A stretch of 64,000 nucleotides of DNA from Mactromeris polynyma (lineage: Eukaryota > Mollusca > Bivalvia > Venerida > Mactridae), in contig JASFXZ010000003.1 of the NCBI GenBank assembly GCA_032209605.1, positions 8,434,807-8,498,806 of the forward strand, written 5' to 3'. This document shows positions 18,173 through 30,400 of the stretch, piece by piece. The notes under the pieces were generated by a model, which saw nothing but the letters and a program-made list of their open reading frames with translations, searched no databases and was not told the DNA's origin. Positions within the stretch are counted from its first letter, which is position 1. The number at the start of each line of letters is the position of its first letter. The position numbers were made by a program, and so were the translations under genes.

Positions 18173-18221
18173 TTCTGTCGCTCAAGCTGGACCATCTCTA
18201 TAGCCAAAAGTAACCAGTCTT

Positions 18222-18272
18222 GCCGGGATTCGAACTTGCAAACGTGACCGCTCTTGCTGCCGGGATTCGAAC
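18222..18272 (-). promoter_or_regulatory. Paired B-box-like sites 2 and 3 of the monomer
   Basis: Two more exact copies of GTTCGAATCCCGGC on the minus strand, at 18235-18222 and 18272-18259, 37 bp apart. With site 1 this gives three per monomer and about 170 over the visible array. Neither pairs as a T-stem. The minus 60-codon frame of each monomer (for example 18100-18282) is translation of this stretch and is not regarded as a gene. Confidence 0.5.
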
Positions 18273-20774
18273 TCACTTCCAATAGTCGCCCCCAAAAAGC
18301 CCTGTTTGTTCAGTGTGTTTTCTCTGTGTTGTCTTTTATGTGTTATATGAGTTGTGTCCCCTGTGTTTCATGTGTCTAATTCTTTTCTTTCTTTTGCAGT
18401 AGCCTTCCTGTCGGTGATGGGGATCGTCGTATCGGGGCATGCCGTCGCACCGCGCGCTTTCGCGTTTTCCTATTCGCGAATGGCGGTAGTGTAGTAGATT
18501 GTAGAACAGTTGTAGTAGTAGATTGTAGAACAGTAGTTTTAAGATTGTAGCATGGTAGACTGTAGGTCTTGTGCTGTAGTCTTAGATTGTATTGTAGATG
18601 TATCTTATGCTAATTCGTTTGTTCTTTTTTCTTCTCGCAGGCTGGTGTTGGCGTGATGGCGAAGAGTGTGCTGACGATGATGGCGAAGAAGATGGCGAAG
18701 ATGTCGAGATGGAGTGGACTTTCGAGAAAAGTTGAGTATACAATTCATTCTTTAAATATGCTAAATATGTTGTATGTTCCGCGGGTCTACGAAGAGGTCA
18801 TGGCTCTAGCCGGGATTCGAACGTCCAAAAGTAACCAGTCTAATTGGGCTTAAGATGTAGTATGTTCAGCGGGTCTAAGAAGAGGTCATGGCAACAGTCA
18901 ACTCCTTCATTTGTGTGGTGAGATGCCCTCAACGTTCATCATCGCTTTAACCACACCTGGGTCTGCACGAGGGGAATTGCAGATAAAATGAATGCGCATA
19001 CCGCCAAGCCATTCTGTCGCTCAAGCTGGACCATCTCTATAGCCAAAAGTAACCAGTCTTGCCGGGATTCGAACTTGCAAACGTGACCGCTCTTGCTGCC
19101 GGGATTCGAACTCACTTCCAATAGTCGCCCCCAAAAAGCCCTGTTTGTTCAGTGTGTTTTCTCTGTGTTGTCTTTTATGTGTTATATGAGTTGTGTCCCC
19201 TGTGTTTCATGTGTCTAATTCTTTTCTTTCTTTTGCAGTAGCCTTCCTGTCGGTGATGGGGATCGTCGTATCGGGGCATGCCGTCGCACCGCGCGCTATC
19301 GCGTTTTCCTATTCGCGAATGGCGGTAGTGTAGTAGATTGTAGAACAGTTGTAGTAGTAGATTGTAGAACAGTAGTTTTAAGATTGTAGCATGGTAGACT
19401 GTAGGTCTTGTGCTGTAGTCTTAGATTGTATTGTAGATGTATCTTATGCTAATTCGTTTGTTCTTTTTTCTTCTCGCAGGCTGGTGTTGGCGTGATGGCG
19501 AAGAGTGTGCTGACGATGATGGCGAAGAAGATGGCGAAGATGTCGAGATGGAGTGGACTTTCGAGAAAAGTTGAGTATACAATTCATTCTTTAAATATGC
19601 TAAATATGTTGTATGTTCCGCGGGTCTACGAAGAGGTCATGGCTCTAGCCGGGATTCGAACGTCCAAAAGTAACCAGTCTAATTGGGCTTAAGATGTAGT
19701 ATGTTCAGCGGGTCTAAGAAGAGGTCATGGCAACAGTCAACTCCTTCATTTGTGTGGTGAGATGCCCTCAACGTTCATCATCGCTTTAACCACACCTGGG
19801 TCTGCACGAGGGGAATTGCAGATAAAATGAATGCGCATACCGCCAAGCCATTCTGTCGCTCAAGCTGGACCATCTCTATAGCCAAAAGTAACCAGTCTTG
19901 CCGGGATTCGAACTTGCAAACGTGACCGCTCTTGCTGCCGGGATTCGAACTCACTTCCAATAGTCGCCCCCAAAAAGCCCTGTTTGTTCAGTGTGTTTTC
20001 TCTGTGTTGTCTTTTATGTGTTATATGAGTTGTGTCCCCTGTGTTTCATGTGTCTAATTCTTTTCTTTCTTTTGCAGTAGCCTTCCTGTCGGTGATGGGG
20101 ATCGTCGTATCGGGGCATGCCGTCGCACCGCGCGCTATCGCGTTTTCCTATTCGCGAATGGCGGTAGTGTAGTAGATTGTAGAACAGTTGTAGTAGTAGA
20201 TTGTAGAACAGTAGTTTTAAGATTGTAGCATGGTAGACTGTAGGTCTTGTGCTGTAGTCTTAGATTGTATTGTAGATGTATCTTATGCTAATTCGTTTGT
20301 TCTTTTTTCTTCTCGCAGGCTGGTGTTGGCGTGATGGCGAAGAGTGTGCTGACGATGATGGCGAAGAAGATGGCGAAGATGTCGAGATGGAGTGGACTTT
20401 CGAGAAAAGTTGAGTATACAATTCATTCTTTAAATATGCTAAATATGTTGTATGTTCCGCGGGTCTACGAAGAGGTCATGGCTCTAGCCGGGATTCGAAC
20501 GTCCAAAAGTAACCAGTCTAATTGGGCTTAAGATGTAGTATGTTCAGCGGGTCTAAGAAGAGGTCATGGCAACAGTCAACTCCTTCATTTGTGTGGTGAG
20601 ATGCCCTCAACGTTCATCATCGCTTTAACCACACCTGGGTCTGCACGAGGGGAATTGCAGATAAAATGAATGCGCATACCGCCAAGCCATTCTGTCGCTC
20701 AAGCTGGACCATCTCTATAGCCAAAAGTAACCAGTCTTGCCGGGATTCGAACTTGCAAACGTGACCGCTCTTGC

Positions 20775-22742
20775 TTCCGGGATTCGAACTCACTTCCAAT
20801 AGTCGCCCCCAAAAAGCCCTGTTTGTTCAGTGTGTTTTCTCTGTGTTGTCTTTTATGTGTTATATGAGTTGTGTCCCCTGTGTTTCATGTGTCTAATTCT
20901 TTTCTTTCTTTTGCAGTAGCCTTCCTGTCGGTGATGGGGATCGTCGTATCGGGGCATGCCGTCGCACCGCGCGCTATCGCGTTTTCCTATTCGCGAATGG
21001 CGGTAGTGTAGTAGATTGTAGAACAGTTGTAGTAGTAGATTGTAGAACAGTAGTTTTAAGATTTTAGCATGGTAGACTGTAGGTCTTGTGCTGTAGTCTT
21101 AGATTGTATTGTAGATGTATCTTATGCTAATTCGTTTGTTCTTTTTTCTTCTCGCAGGCTGGTGTTGGCGTGATGGCGAAGAGTGTGCTGACGATGATGG
21201 CGAAGAAGATGGCGAAGATGTCGAGATGGAGTGGACTTTCGAGAAAAGTTGAGTATACAATTCATTCTTTAAATATGCTAAATATGTTGTATGTTCCGCG
21301 GGTCTACGAAGAGGTCATGGCTCTAGCCGGGATTCGAACGTCCAAAAGTAACCAGTCTAATTGGGCTTAAGATGTAGTATGTTCAGCGGGTCTAAGAAGA
21401 GGTCATGGCAACAGTCAACTCCTTCATTTGTGTGGTGAGATGCCCTCAACGTTCATCATCGCTTTAACCACACCTGGGTCTGCACGAGGGGAATTGCAGA
21501 TAAAATGAATGCGCATACCGCCAAGCCATTCTGTCGCTCAAGCTGGACCATCTCTATAGCCAAAAGTAACCAGTCTTGCCGGGATTCGAACTTGCAAACG
21601 TGACCGCTCTTGCTGCCGGGATTCGAACTCACTTCCAATAGTCGCCCCCAAAAAGCCCTGTTTGTTCAGTGTGTTTTCTCTGTGTTGTCTTTTATGTGTT
21701 ATATGAGTTGTGTCCCCTGTGTTTCATGTGTCTAATTCTTTTCTTTCTTTTGCAGTAGCCTTCCTGTCGGTGATGGGGATCGTCGTATCGGGGCATGCCG
21801 TCGCACCGCGCGCTATCGCGTTTTCCTATTCGCGAATGGCGGTAGTGTAGTAGATTGCAGAACAGTTGTAGTAGTAGATTGTAGAACAGTAGTTTTAAGA
21901 TTGTAGCATGGTAGACTGTAGGTCTTGTGCTGTAGTCTTAGATTGTATTGTAGATGTATCTTATGCTAATTCGTTTGTTCTTTTTTCTTCTCGCAGGCTG
22001 GTGTTGGCGTGATGGCGAAGAGTGTGCTGACGATGATGGCGAAGAAGATGGCGAAGATGTCGAGATGGAGTGGACTTTCGAGAAAAGTTGAGTATACAAT
22101 TCATTCTTTAAATATGCTAAATATGTTGTATGTTCCGCGGGTCTACGAAGAGGTCATGGCTCTAGCCGGGATTCGAACGTCCAAAAGTAACCAGTCTAAT
22201 TGGGCTTAAGATGTAGTATGTTCAGCGGGTCTAAGAAGAGGTCATGGCAACAGTCAACTCCTTCATTTGTGTGGTGAGATGCCCTCAACGTTCATCATCG
22301 CTTTAACCACACCTGGGTCTGCACGAGGGGAATTGCAGATAAAATGAATGCGCATACCGCCAAGCCATTCTGTCGCTCAAGCTGGACCATCTCTATAGCC
22401 AAAAGTAACCAGTCTTGCCGGGATTCGAACTTGCAAACGTGACCGCTCTTGCTTCCGGGATTCGAACTCACTTCCAATAGTCGCCCCCAAAAAGCCCTGT
22501 TTGTTCAGTGTGTTTTCTCTGTGTTGTCTTTTATGTGTTATATGAGTTGTGTCCCCTGTGTTTCATGTGTCTAATTCTTTTCTTTCTTTTGCAGTAGCCT
22601 TCCTGTCGGTGATGGGGATCGTCGTATCGGGGCATGCCGTCGCACCGCGCGCATTCGCGTTTTCCTATTCGCGAATGGCGGTAGTGTAGTAGATTGTAGA
22701 ACAGTTGTAGTAGTAGATTGTAGAACAGTAGTTTTAAGATTT
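20775..22742. repeat. Local two-monomer super-repeat
   Basis: TTGCTTCCGGG (for TTGCTGCCGGG) at 20775 and 22453, and AAGATTTTAGC (for AAGATTGTAGC) at 21064 and 22742, are each exactly 1,678 bp apart, i.e. two monomers. GATTGCAGAAC at 17663 and 21858 is 4,195 bp apart, i.e. five monomers. These shared rare changes record small exchanges near the left end. Confidence 0.7.
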
Positions 22743-24429
22743 TAGCATGGTAGACTGTAGGTCTTGTGCTGTAGTCTTAGATTGTATTGTAGATGTATCT
22801 TATGCTAATTCGTTTGTTCTTTTTTCTTCTCGCAGGCTGGTGTTGGCGTGATGGCGAAGAGTGTGCTGACGATGATGGCGAAGAAGATGGCGAAGATGTC
22901 GAGATGGAGTGGACTTTCGAGAAAAGTTGAGTATACAATTCATTCTTTAAATATGCTAAATATGTTGTATGTTCCGCGGGTCTACGAAGAGGTCATGGCT
23001 CTAGCCGGGATTCGAACGTCCAAAAGTAACCAGTCTAATTGGGCTTAAGATGTAGTATGTTCAGCGGGTCTAAGAAGAGGTCATGGCAACAGTCAACTCC
23101 TTCATTTGTGTGGTGAGATGCCCTCAACGTTCATCATCGCTTTAACCACACCTGGGTCTGCACGAGGGGAATTGCAGATAAAATGAATGCGCATACCGCC
23201 AAGCCATTCTGTCGCTCAAGCTGGACCATCTCTATAGCCAAAAGTAACCAGTCTTGCCGGGATTCGAACTTGCAAACGTGACCGCTCTTGCTGCCGGGAT
23301 TCGAACTCACTTCCAATAGTCGCCCCCAAAAAGCCCTGTTTGTTCAGTGTGTTTTCTCTGTGTTGTCTTTTATGTGTTATATGAGTTGTGTCCCCTGTGT
23401 TTCATGTGTCTAATTCTTTTCTTTCTTTTGCAGTAGCCTTCCTGTCGGTGATGGGGATCGTCGTATCGGGGCATGCCGTCGCACCGCGCGCTATCGCGTT
23501 TTCCTATTCGCGAATGGCGGTAGTGTAGTAGATTGTAGAACAGTTGTAGTAGTAGATTGTAGAACAGTAGTTTTAAGATTGTAGCATGGTAGACTGTAGG
23601 TCTTGTGCTGTAGTCTTAGATTGTATTGTAGATGTATCTTATGCTAATTCGTTTGTTCTTTTTTCTTCTCGCAGGCTGGTGTTGGCGTGATGGCGAAGAG
23701 TGTGCTGACGATGATGGCGAAGAAGATGGCGAAGATGTCGAGATGGAGTGGACTTTCGAGAAAAGTTGAGTATACAATTCATTCTTTAAATATGCTAAAT
23801 ATGTTGTATGTTCCGCGGGTCTACGAAGAGGTCATGGCTCTAGCCGGGATTCGAACGTCCAAAAGTAACCAGTCTAATTGGGCTTAAGATGTAGTATGTT
23901 CAGCGGGTCTAAGAAGAGGTCATGGCAACAGTCAACTCCTTCATTTGTGTGGTGAGATGCCCTCAACGTTCATCATCGCTTTAACCACACCTGGGTCTGC
24001 ACGAGGGGAATTGCAGATAAAATGAATGCGCATACCGCCAAGCCATTCTGTCGCTCAAGCTGGACCATCTCTATAGCCAAAAGTAACCAGTCTTGCCGGG
24101 ATTCGAACTTGCAAACGTGACCGCTCTTGCTGCCGGGATTCGAACTCACTTCCAATAGTCGCCCCCAAAAAGCCCTGTTTGTTCAGTGTGTTTTCTCTGT
24201 GTTGTCTTTTATGTGTTATATGAGTTGTGTCCCCTGTGTTTCATGTGTCTAATTCTTTTCTTTCTTTTGCAGTAGCCTTCCTGTCGGTGATGGGGATCGT
24301 CGTATCGGGGCATGCCGTCGCACCGCGCGCTATCGCGTTTTCCTATTCGCGAATGGCGGTAGTGTAGTAGATTGTAGAACAGTTGTAGTAGTAGATTGTA
24401 GAACAGTAGTTTTAAGATTGTAGCATGGT

Positions 24430-27400
24430 AGACTTGTGCTGTAGTCTTAGATTGTATTGTAGATGTATCTTATGCTAATTCGTTTGTTCTTTTTTCTTCT
24501 CGCAGGCTGGTGTTGGCGTGATGGCGAAGAGTGTGCTGACGATGATGGCGAAGATGTCGAGATGGTGTGGACTTTCGAGAAAAGTTGAGTATACAATTCA
24601 TTCTTTAAATATGCTAAATATGTTGTATGTTCCGCGGGTCTACGAAGAGGTCATGGCTCTAGCCGGGATTCGAACGTCCAAAAGTAACCAGTCTAATTGG
24701 GCTTAAGATGTAGTATGTTCAGCGGGTCTAAGAAGAGGTCATGGCAACAGTCAACTCCTTCATTTGTGTGGTGAGATGCCCTCAACGTTCATCATCGCTT
24801 TAACCACACCTGGGTCTGCACGAGGGGAATTGCAGATAAAATGAATGCGCATACCGCCAAGCCATTCTGTCGCTCAAGCTGGACCATCTCTATAGCCAAA
24901 AGTAACCAGTCTTGCCGGGATTCGAACTTGCAAACGTGACCGCTCTTGCTGCCGGGATTCGAACTCACTTCCAATAGTCGCCCCCAAAAAGCCCTGTTTG
25001 TTCAGTGTGTTTTCTCTGTGTTGTCTTTTATGTGTTATATGAGTTGTGTCCCCTGTGTTTCATGTGTCTAATTCTTTTCTTTCTTTTGCAGTAGCCTTCC
25101 TGTCGGTGATGGGGATCGTCGTATCGGGGCATGCCGTCGCACCGCGCGCTATCGCGTTTTCCTATTCGCGAATGGCGGTAGTGTAGTTGATTGTAGAACA
25201 GTTGTAGTAGTAGATTGTAGAACAGTAGTTTTAAGATTGTAGCATGGTAGACTGTAGGTCTTGTGCTGTAGTCTTAGATTGTATTGTAGATGTATCTTAT
25301 GCTAATTCGTTTGTTCTTTTTTCTTCTCGCAGGCTGGTGTTGGCGTGATGGCGAAGAGTGTGCTGACGATGATGGCGAAGAAGATGGCGAAGATGTCGAG
25401 ATGGAGTGGACTTTCGAGAAAAGTTGAGTATACAATTCATTCTTTAAATATGCTAAATATGTTGTATGTTCCGCGGGTCTACGAAGAGGTCATGGCTCTA
25501 GCCGAGATTCGAACGTCCAAAAGTAACCAGTCTAATTGGGCTTAAGATGTAGTATGTTCAGCGGGTCTAAGAAGAGGTCATGGCAACAGTCAACTCCTTC
25601 ATTTGTGTGGTGAGATGCCCTCAACGTTCATCATCGCTTTAACCACACCTGGGTCTGCACGAGGGGAATTGCAGATAAAATGAATGCGCATACCGCCAAG
25701 CCATTCTGTCGCTCAAGCTGGACCATCTCTATAGCCAAAAGTAACCAGTCTTGCCGGGATTCGAACTTGCAAACGTGACCGCTCTTGCTGCCGGGATTCG
25801 AACTCACTTCCAATAGTCGCCCCCAAAAAGCCCTGTTTGTTCAGTGTGTTTTCTCTGTGTTGTCTTTTATGTGTTATATGAGTTGTGTCCCCTGTGTTTC
25901 ATGTGTCTAATTCTTTTCTTTCTTTTGCAGTAGCCTTCCTGTCGGTGATGGGGATCGTCGTATCGGGGCATGCCGTCGCACCGCGCGCTATCGCGTTTTC
26001 CTATTCGCGAATGGCGGTAGTGTAGTAGATTGTAGAACAGTTGTAGTAGTAGATTGTAGAACAGTAGTTTTAAGATTGTAGCATGGTAGACTGTAGGTCT
26101 TGTGCTGTAGTCTTAGATTGTATTGTAGATGTATCTTATGCTAATTCGTTTGTTCTTTTTTCTTCTCGCAGGCTGGTGTTGGCGTGATGGCGAAGAGTGT
26201 GCTGACGATGATGGCGAAGAAGATGGCGAAGATGTCGAGATGGAGTGGACTTTCGAGAAAAGTTGAGTATACAATTCATTCTTTAAATATGCTAAATATG
26301 TTGTATGTTCCGCGGGTCTACGAAGAGGTCATGGCTCTAGCCGGGATTCGAACGTCCAAAAGTAACCAGTCTAATTGGGCTTAAGATGTAGTATGTTCAG
26401 CGGGTCTAAGAAGAGGTCATGGCAACAGTCAACTCCTTCATTTGTGTGGTGAGATGCCCTCAACGTTCATCATCGCTTTAACCACACCTGGGTCTGCACG
26501 AGGGGAATTGCAGATAAAATGAATGCGCATACCGCCAAGCCATTCTGTCGCTCAAGCTGGACCATCTCTATAGCCAAAAGTAACCAGTCTTGCCGGGATT
26601 CGAACTTGCAAACGTGACCGCTCTTGCTGCCGGGATTCGAACTCACTACCAATAGTCGCCCCCAAAAAGCCCTGTTTGTTCAGTGTGTTTTCTCTGTGTT
26701 GTCTTTTATGTGTTATATGAGTTGTGTCCCCTGTGTTTCATGTGTCTAATTCTTTTCTTTCTTTTGCAGTAGCCTTCCTGTCGGTGATGGGGATCGTCGT
26801 ATCGGGGCATGCCGTCGCACCGCGCGCTATTGCGTTTTCCTATTCGCGAATGGCGGTAGTGTAGTAGATTGTAGAACAGTTGTAGTAGTAGATTGTAGAA
26901 CAGTAGTTTTAAGATTGTAGCATGGTAGACTGTAGGTCTTGTGCTGTAGTCTTAGATTGTATTGTAGATGTATCTTATGCTAATTCGTTTGTTCTTTTTT
27001 CTTCTCGCAGGCTGGTGTTGGCGTGATGGCGAAGAGTGTGCTGACGATGATGGCGAAGAAGATGGCGAAGATGTCGAGATGGAGTGGACTTTCGAGAAAA
27101 GTTGAGTATACAATTCATTCTTTAAATATGCTAAATATGTTGTATGTTCCGCGGGTCTACGAAGAGGTCATGGCTCTAGCCGGGATTCGAACGTCCAAAA
27201 GTAACCAGTCTAATTGGGCTTAAGATGTAGTATGTTCAGCGGGTCTAAGAAGAGGTCATGGCAACAGTCAACTCCTTCATTTGTGTGGTGAGATGCCCTC
27301 AACGTTCATCATCGCTTTAACCACACCTGGGTCTGCACGAGGGGAATTGCAGATAAAATGAATGCGCATACCGCCAAGCCATTCTGTCGCTCAAGCTGGA

Positions 27401-30400
27401 CCATCTCTATAGCCAAAAGTAACCAGTCTTGCCGGGATTCGAACTTGCAAACGTGACCGCTCTTGCTGCCGGGATTCGAACTCACTTCCAATAGTCGCCC
27501 CCAAAAAGCCCTGTTTGTTCAGTGTGTTTTCTCTGTGTTGTCTTTTATGTGTTATATGAGTTGTGTCCCCTGTGTTTCATGTGTCTAATTCTTTTCTTTC
27601 TTTTGCAGTAGCCTTCCTGTCGGTGATGGGGATCGTCGTATCGGGGCATGCCGTCGCACCGCGCGCTATCGCGTTTTCCTATTCGCGAATGGCGGTAGTG
27701 TAGTAGATTGTAGAACAGTTGTAGTAGTAGATTGTAGAACAGTAGTTTTAAGATTGTAGCATGGTAGACTGTAGGTCTTGTGCTGTAGTCTTAGATTGTA
27801 TTGTAGATGTATCTTATGCTAATTCGTTTGTTCTTTTTTCTTCTCGCAGGCTGGTGTTGGCGTGATGGCGAAGAGTGTGCTGACGATGATGGCGAAGAAG
27901 ATGTCGAGATGGAGTGGACTTTCGAGAAAAGTTGAGTATACAATTCATTCTTTAAATATGCTAAATATGTTGTATGTTCCGCGGGTCTACGAAGAGGTCA
28001 TGGCTCTAGCCGGGATTCGAACGTCCAAAAGTAACCAGTCTAATTGGGCTTAAGATGTAGTATGTTCAGCGGGTCTAAGAAGAGGTCATGGCAACAGTCA
28101 ACTCCTTCATTTGTGTGGTGAGATGCCCTCAACGTTCATCATCGCTTTAACCACACCTGGGTCTGCACGAGGGGAATTGCAGATAAAATGAATGCGCATA
28201 CCGCCAAGCCATTCTGTCGCTCAAGCTGGACCATCTCTATAGCCAAAAGTAACCAGTCTTGCCGGGATTCGAACTTGCAAACGTGACCGCTCTTGCTGCC
28301 GGGATTCGAACTCACTTCCAATAGTCGCCCCCAAAAAGCCCTGTTTGTTCAGTGTGTTTTCTCTGTGTTGTCTTTTATGTGTTATATGAGTTGTGTCCCC
28401 TGTGTTTCATGTGTCTAATTCTTTTCTTTCTTTTGCAGTAGCCTTCCTGTCGGTGATGGGGATCGTCGTATCGGGGCATGCCGTCGCACCGCGCGCTATC
28501 GCGTTTTCCTATTCGCGAATGGCGGTAGTGTAGTAGATTGTAGAACAGTTGTAGTAGTAGATTGTAGAACAGTAGTTTTAAGATTGTAGCATGGTAGACT
28601 GTAGGTCTTGTGCTGTAGTCTTAGATTGTATTGTAGATGTATCTTATGCTAATTCGTTTGTTCTTTTTTCTTCTCGCAGGCTGGTGTTGGCGTGATGGCG
28701 AAGAGTGTGCTGACGATGATGGCGAAGAAGATGGCGAAGATGTCGAGATGGAGTGGACTTTCGAGAAAAGTTGAGTATACAATTCATTCTTTAAATATGC
28801 TAAATATGTTGTATGTTCCGCGGGTCTACGAAGAGGTCATGGCTCTAGCCGGGATTCGAACGTCCAAAAGTAACCAGTCTAATTGGGCTTAAGATGTAGT
28901 ATGTTCAGCGGGTCTAAGAAGAGGTCATGGCAACAGTCAACTCCTTCATTTGTGTGGTGAGATGCCCTCAACGTTCATCATCGCTTTAACCACACCTGGG
29001 TCTGCACGAGGGGAATTGCAGATAAAATGAATGCGCATACCGCCAAGCCATTCTGTCGCTCAAGCTGGACCATCTCTATAGCCAAAAGTAACCAGTCTTG
29101 CCGGGATTCGAACTTGCAAACGTGACCGCTCTTGCTGCCGGGATTCGAACTCACTTCCAATAGTCGCCCCCAAAAAGCCCTGTTTGTTCAGTGTGTTTTC
29201 TCTGTGTTGTCTTTTATGTGTTATATGAGTTGTGTCCCCTGTGTTTCATGTGTCTAATTCTTTTCTTTCTTTTGCAGTAGCCTTCCTGTCGGTGATGGGG
29301 ATCGTCGTATCGGGGCATGCCGTCGCACCGCGCGCTATCGCGTTTTCCTATTCGCGAATGGCGGTAGTGTAGTAGATTGTAGAACAGTTGTAGTAGTAGA
29401 TTGTAGAACAGTAGTTTTAAGATTGTAGCATGGTAGACTGTAGGTCTTGTGCTGTAGTCTTAGATTGTATTGTAGATGTATCTTATGCTAATTCGTTTGT
29501 TCTTTTTTCTTCTCGCAGGCTGGTGTTGGCGTGATGGCGAAGAGTGTGCTGACGATGATGGCGAAGAAGATGGCGAAGATGTCGAGATGGAGTGGACTTT
29601 CGAGAAAAGTTGAGTATACAATTCATTCTTTAAATATGCTAAATATGTTGTATGTTCCGCGGGTCTACGAAGAGGTCATGGCTCTAGCCGGGATTCGAAC
29701 GTCCAAAAGTAACCAGTCTAATTGGGCTTAAGATGTAGTATGTTCAGCGGGTCTAAGAAGAGGTCATGGCAACAGTCAACTCCTTCATTTGTGTGGTGAG
29801 ATGCCCTCAACGTTCATCATCGCTTTAACCACACCTGGGTCTGCACGAGGGGAATTGCAGATAAAATGAATGCGCATACCGCCAAGCCATTCTGTCGCTC
29901 AAGCTGGACCATCTCTATAGCCAAAAGTAACCAGTCTTGCCGGGATTCGAACTTGCAAACGTGACCGCTCTTGCTGCCGGGATTCGAACTCACTTCCAAT
30001 AGTCGCCCCCAAAAAGCCCTGTTTGTTCAGTGTGTTTTCTCTGTGTTGTCTTTTATGTGTTATATGAGTTGTGTCCCCTGTGTTTCATGTGTCTAATTCT
30101 TTTCTTTCTTTTGCAGTAGCCTTCCTGTCGGTGATGGGGATCGTCGTATCGGGGCATGCCGTCGCACCGCGCGCTATCGCGTTTTCCTATTCGCGAATGG
30201 CGGTAGTGTAGTAGATTGTAGAACAGTTGTAGTAGTAGATTGTAGAACAGTAGTTTTAAGATTGTAGCATGGTAGACTGTAGGTCTTGTGCTGTAGTCTT
30301 AGATTGTATTGTAGATGTATCTTATGCTAATTCGTTTGTTCTTTTTTCTTCTCGCAGGCTGGTGTTGGCGTGATGGCGAAGAGTGTGCTGACGATGATGG

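Larger units (their letters stand above)
17345..18183. repeat. Reference 839-bp monomer
   Basis: Used here as the type copy for sub-features, all of which recur at 839-bp spacing. Order on the plus strand: two minus-strand B-box-like sites; a spacer; 3' splice-like site 1 and a CpG-dense exon-like block; a TGTAG-rich stretch (GTAGTAGATTGTAGAACAG repeated); 3' splice-like site 2 and a purine-rich exon-like block; an AT-rich segment (TTTAAATATGCTAAATATG); the first of two related 35-bp blocks; a third B-box; the second 35-bp block; and a stretch with two A-box-like motifs on the minus strand. Confidence 0.95.

Noticed and set aside
17345..18183. Tandem tRNA, 5S rRNA or snRNA gene cluster
   Set aside because: Only B-box and A-box-like motifs are present. 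The T-stem positions do not pair, no acceptor stem or anticodon arm can be drawn, and no 5S or snRNA core motif was seen.
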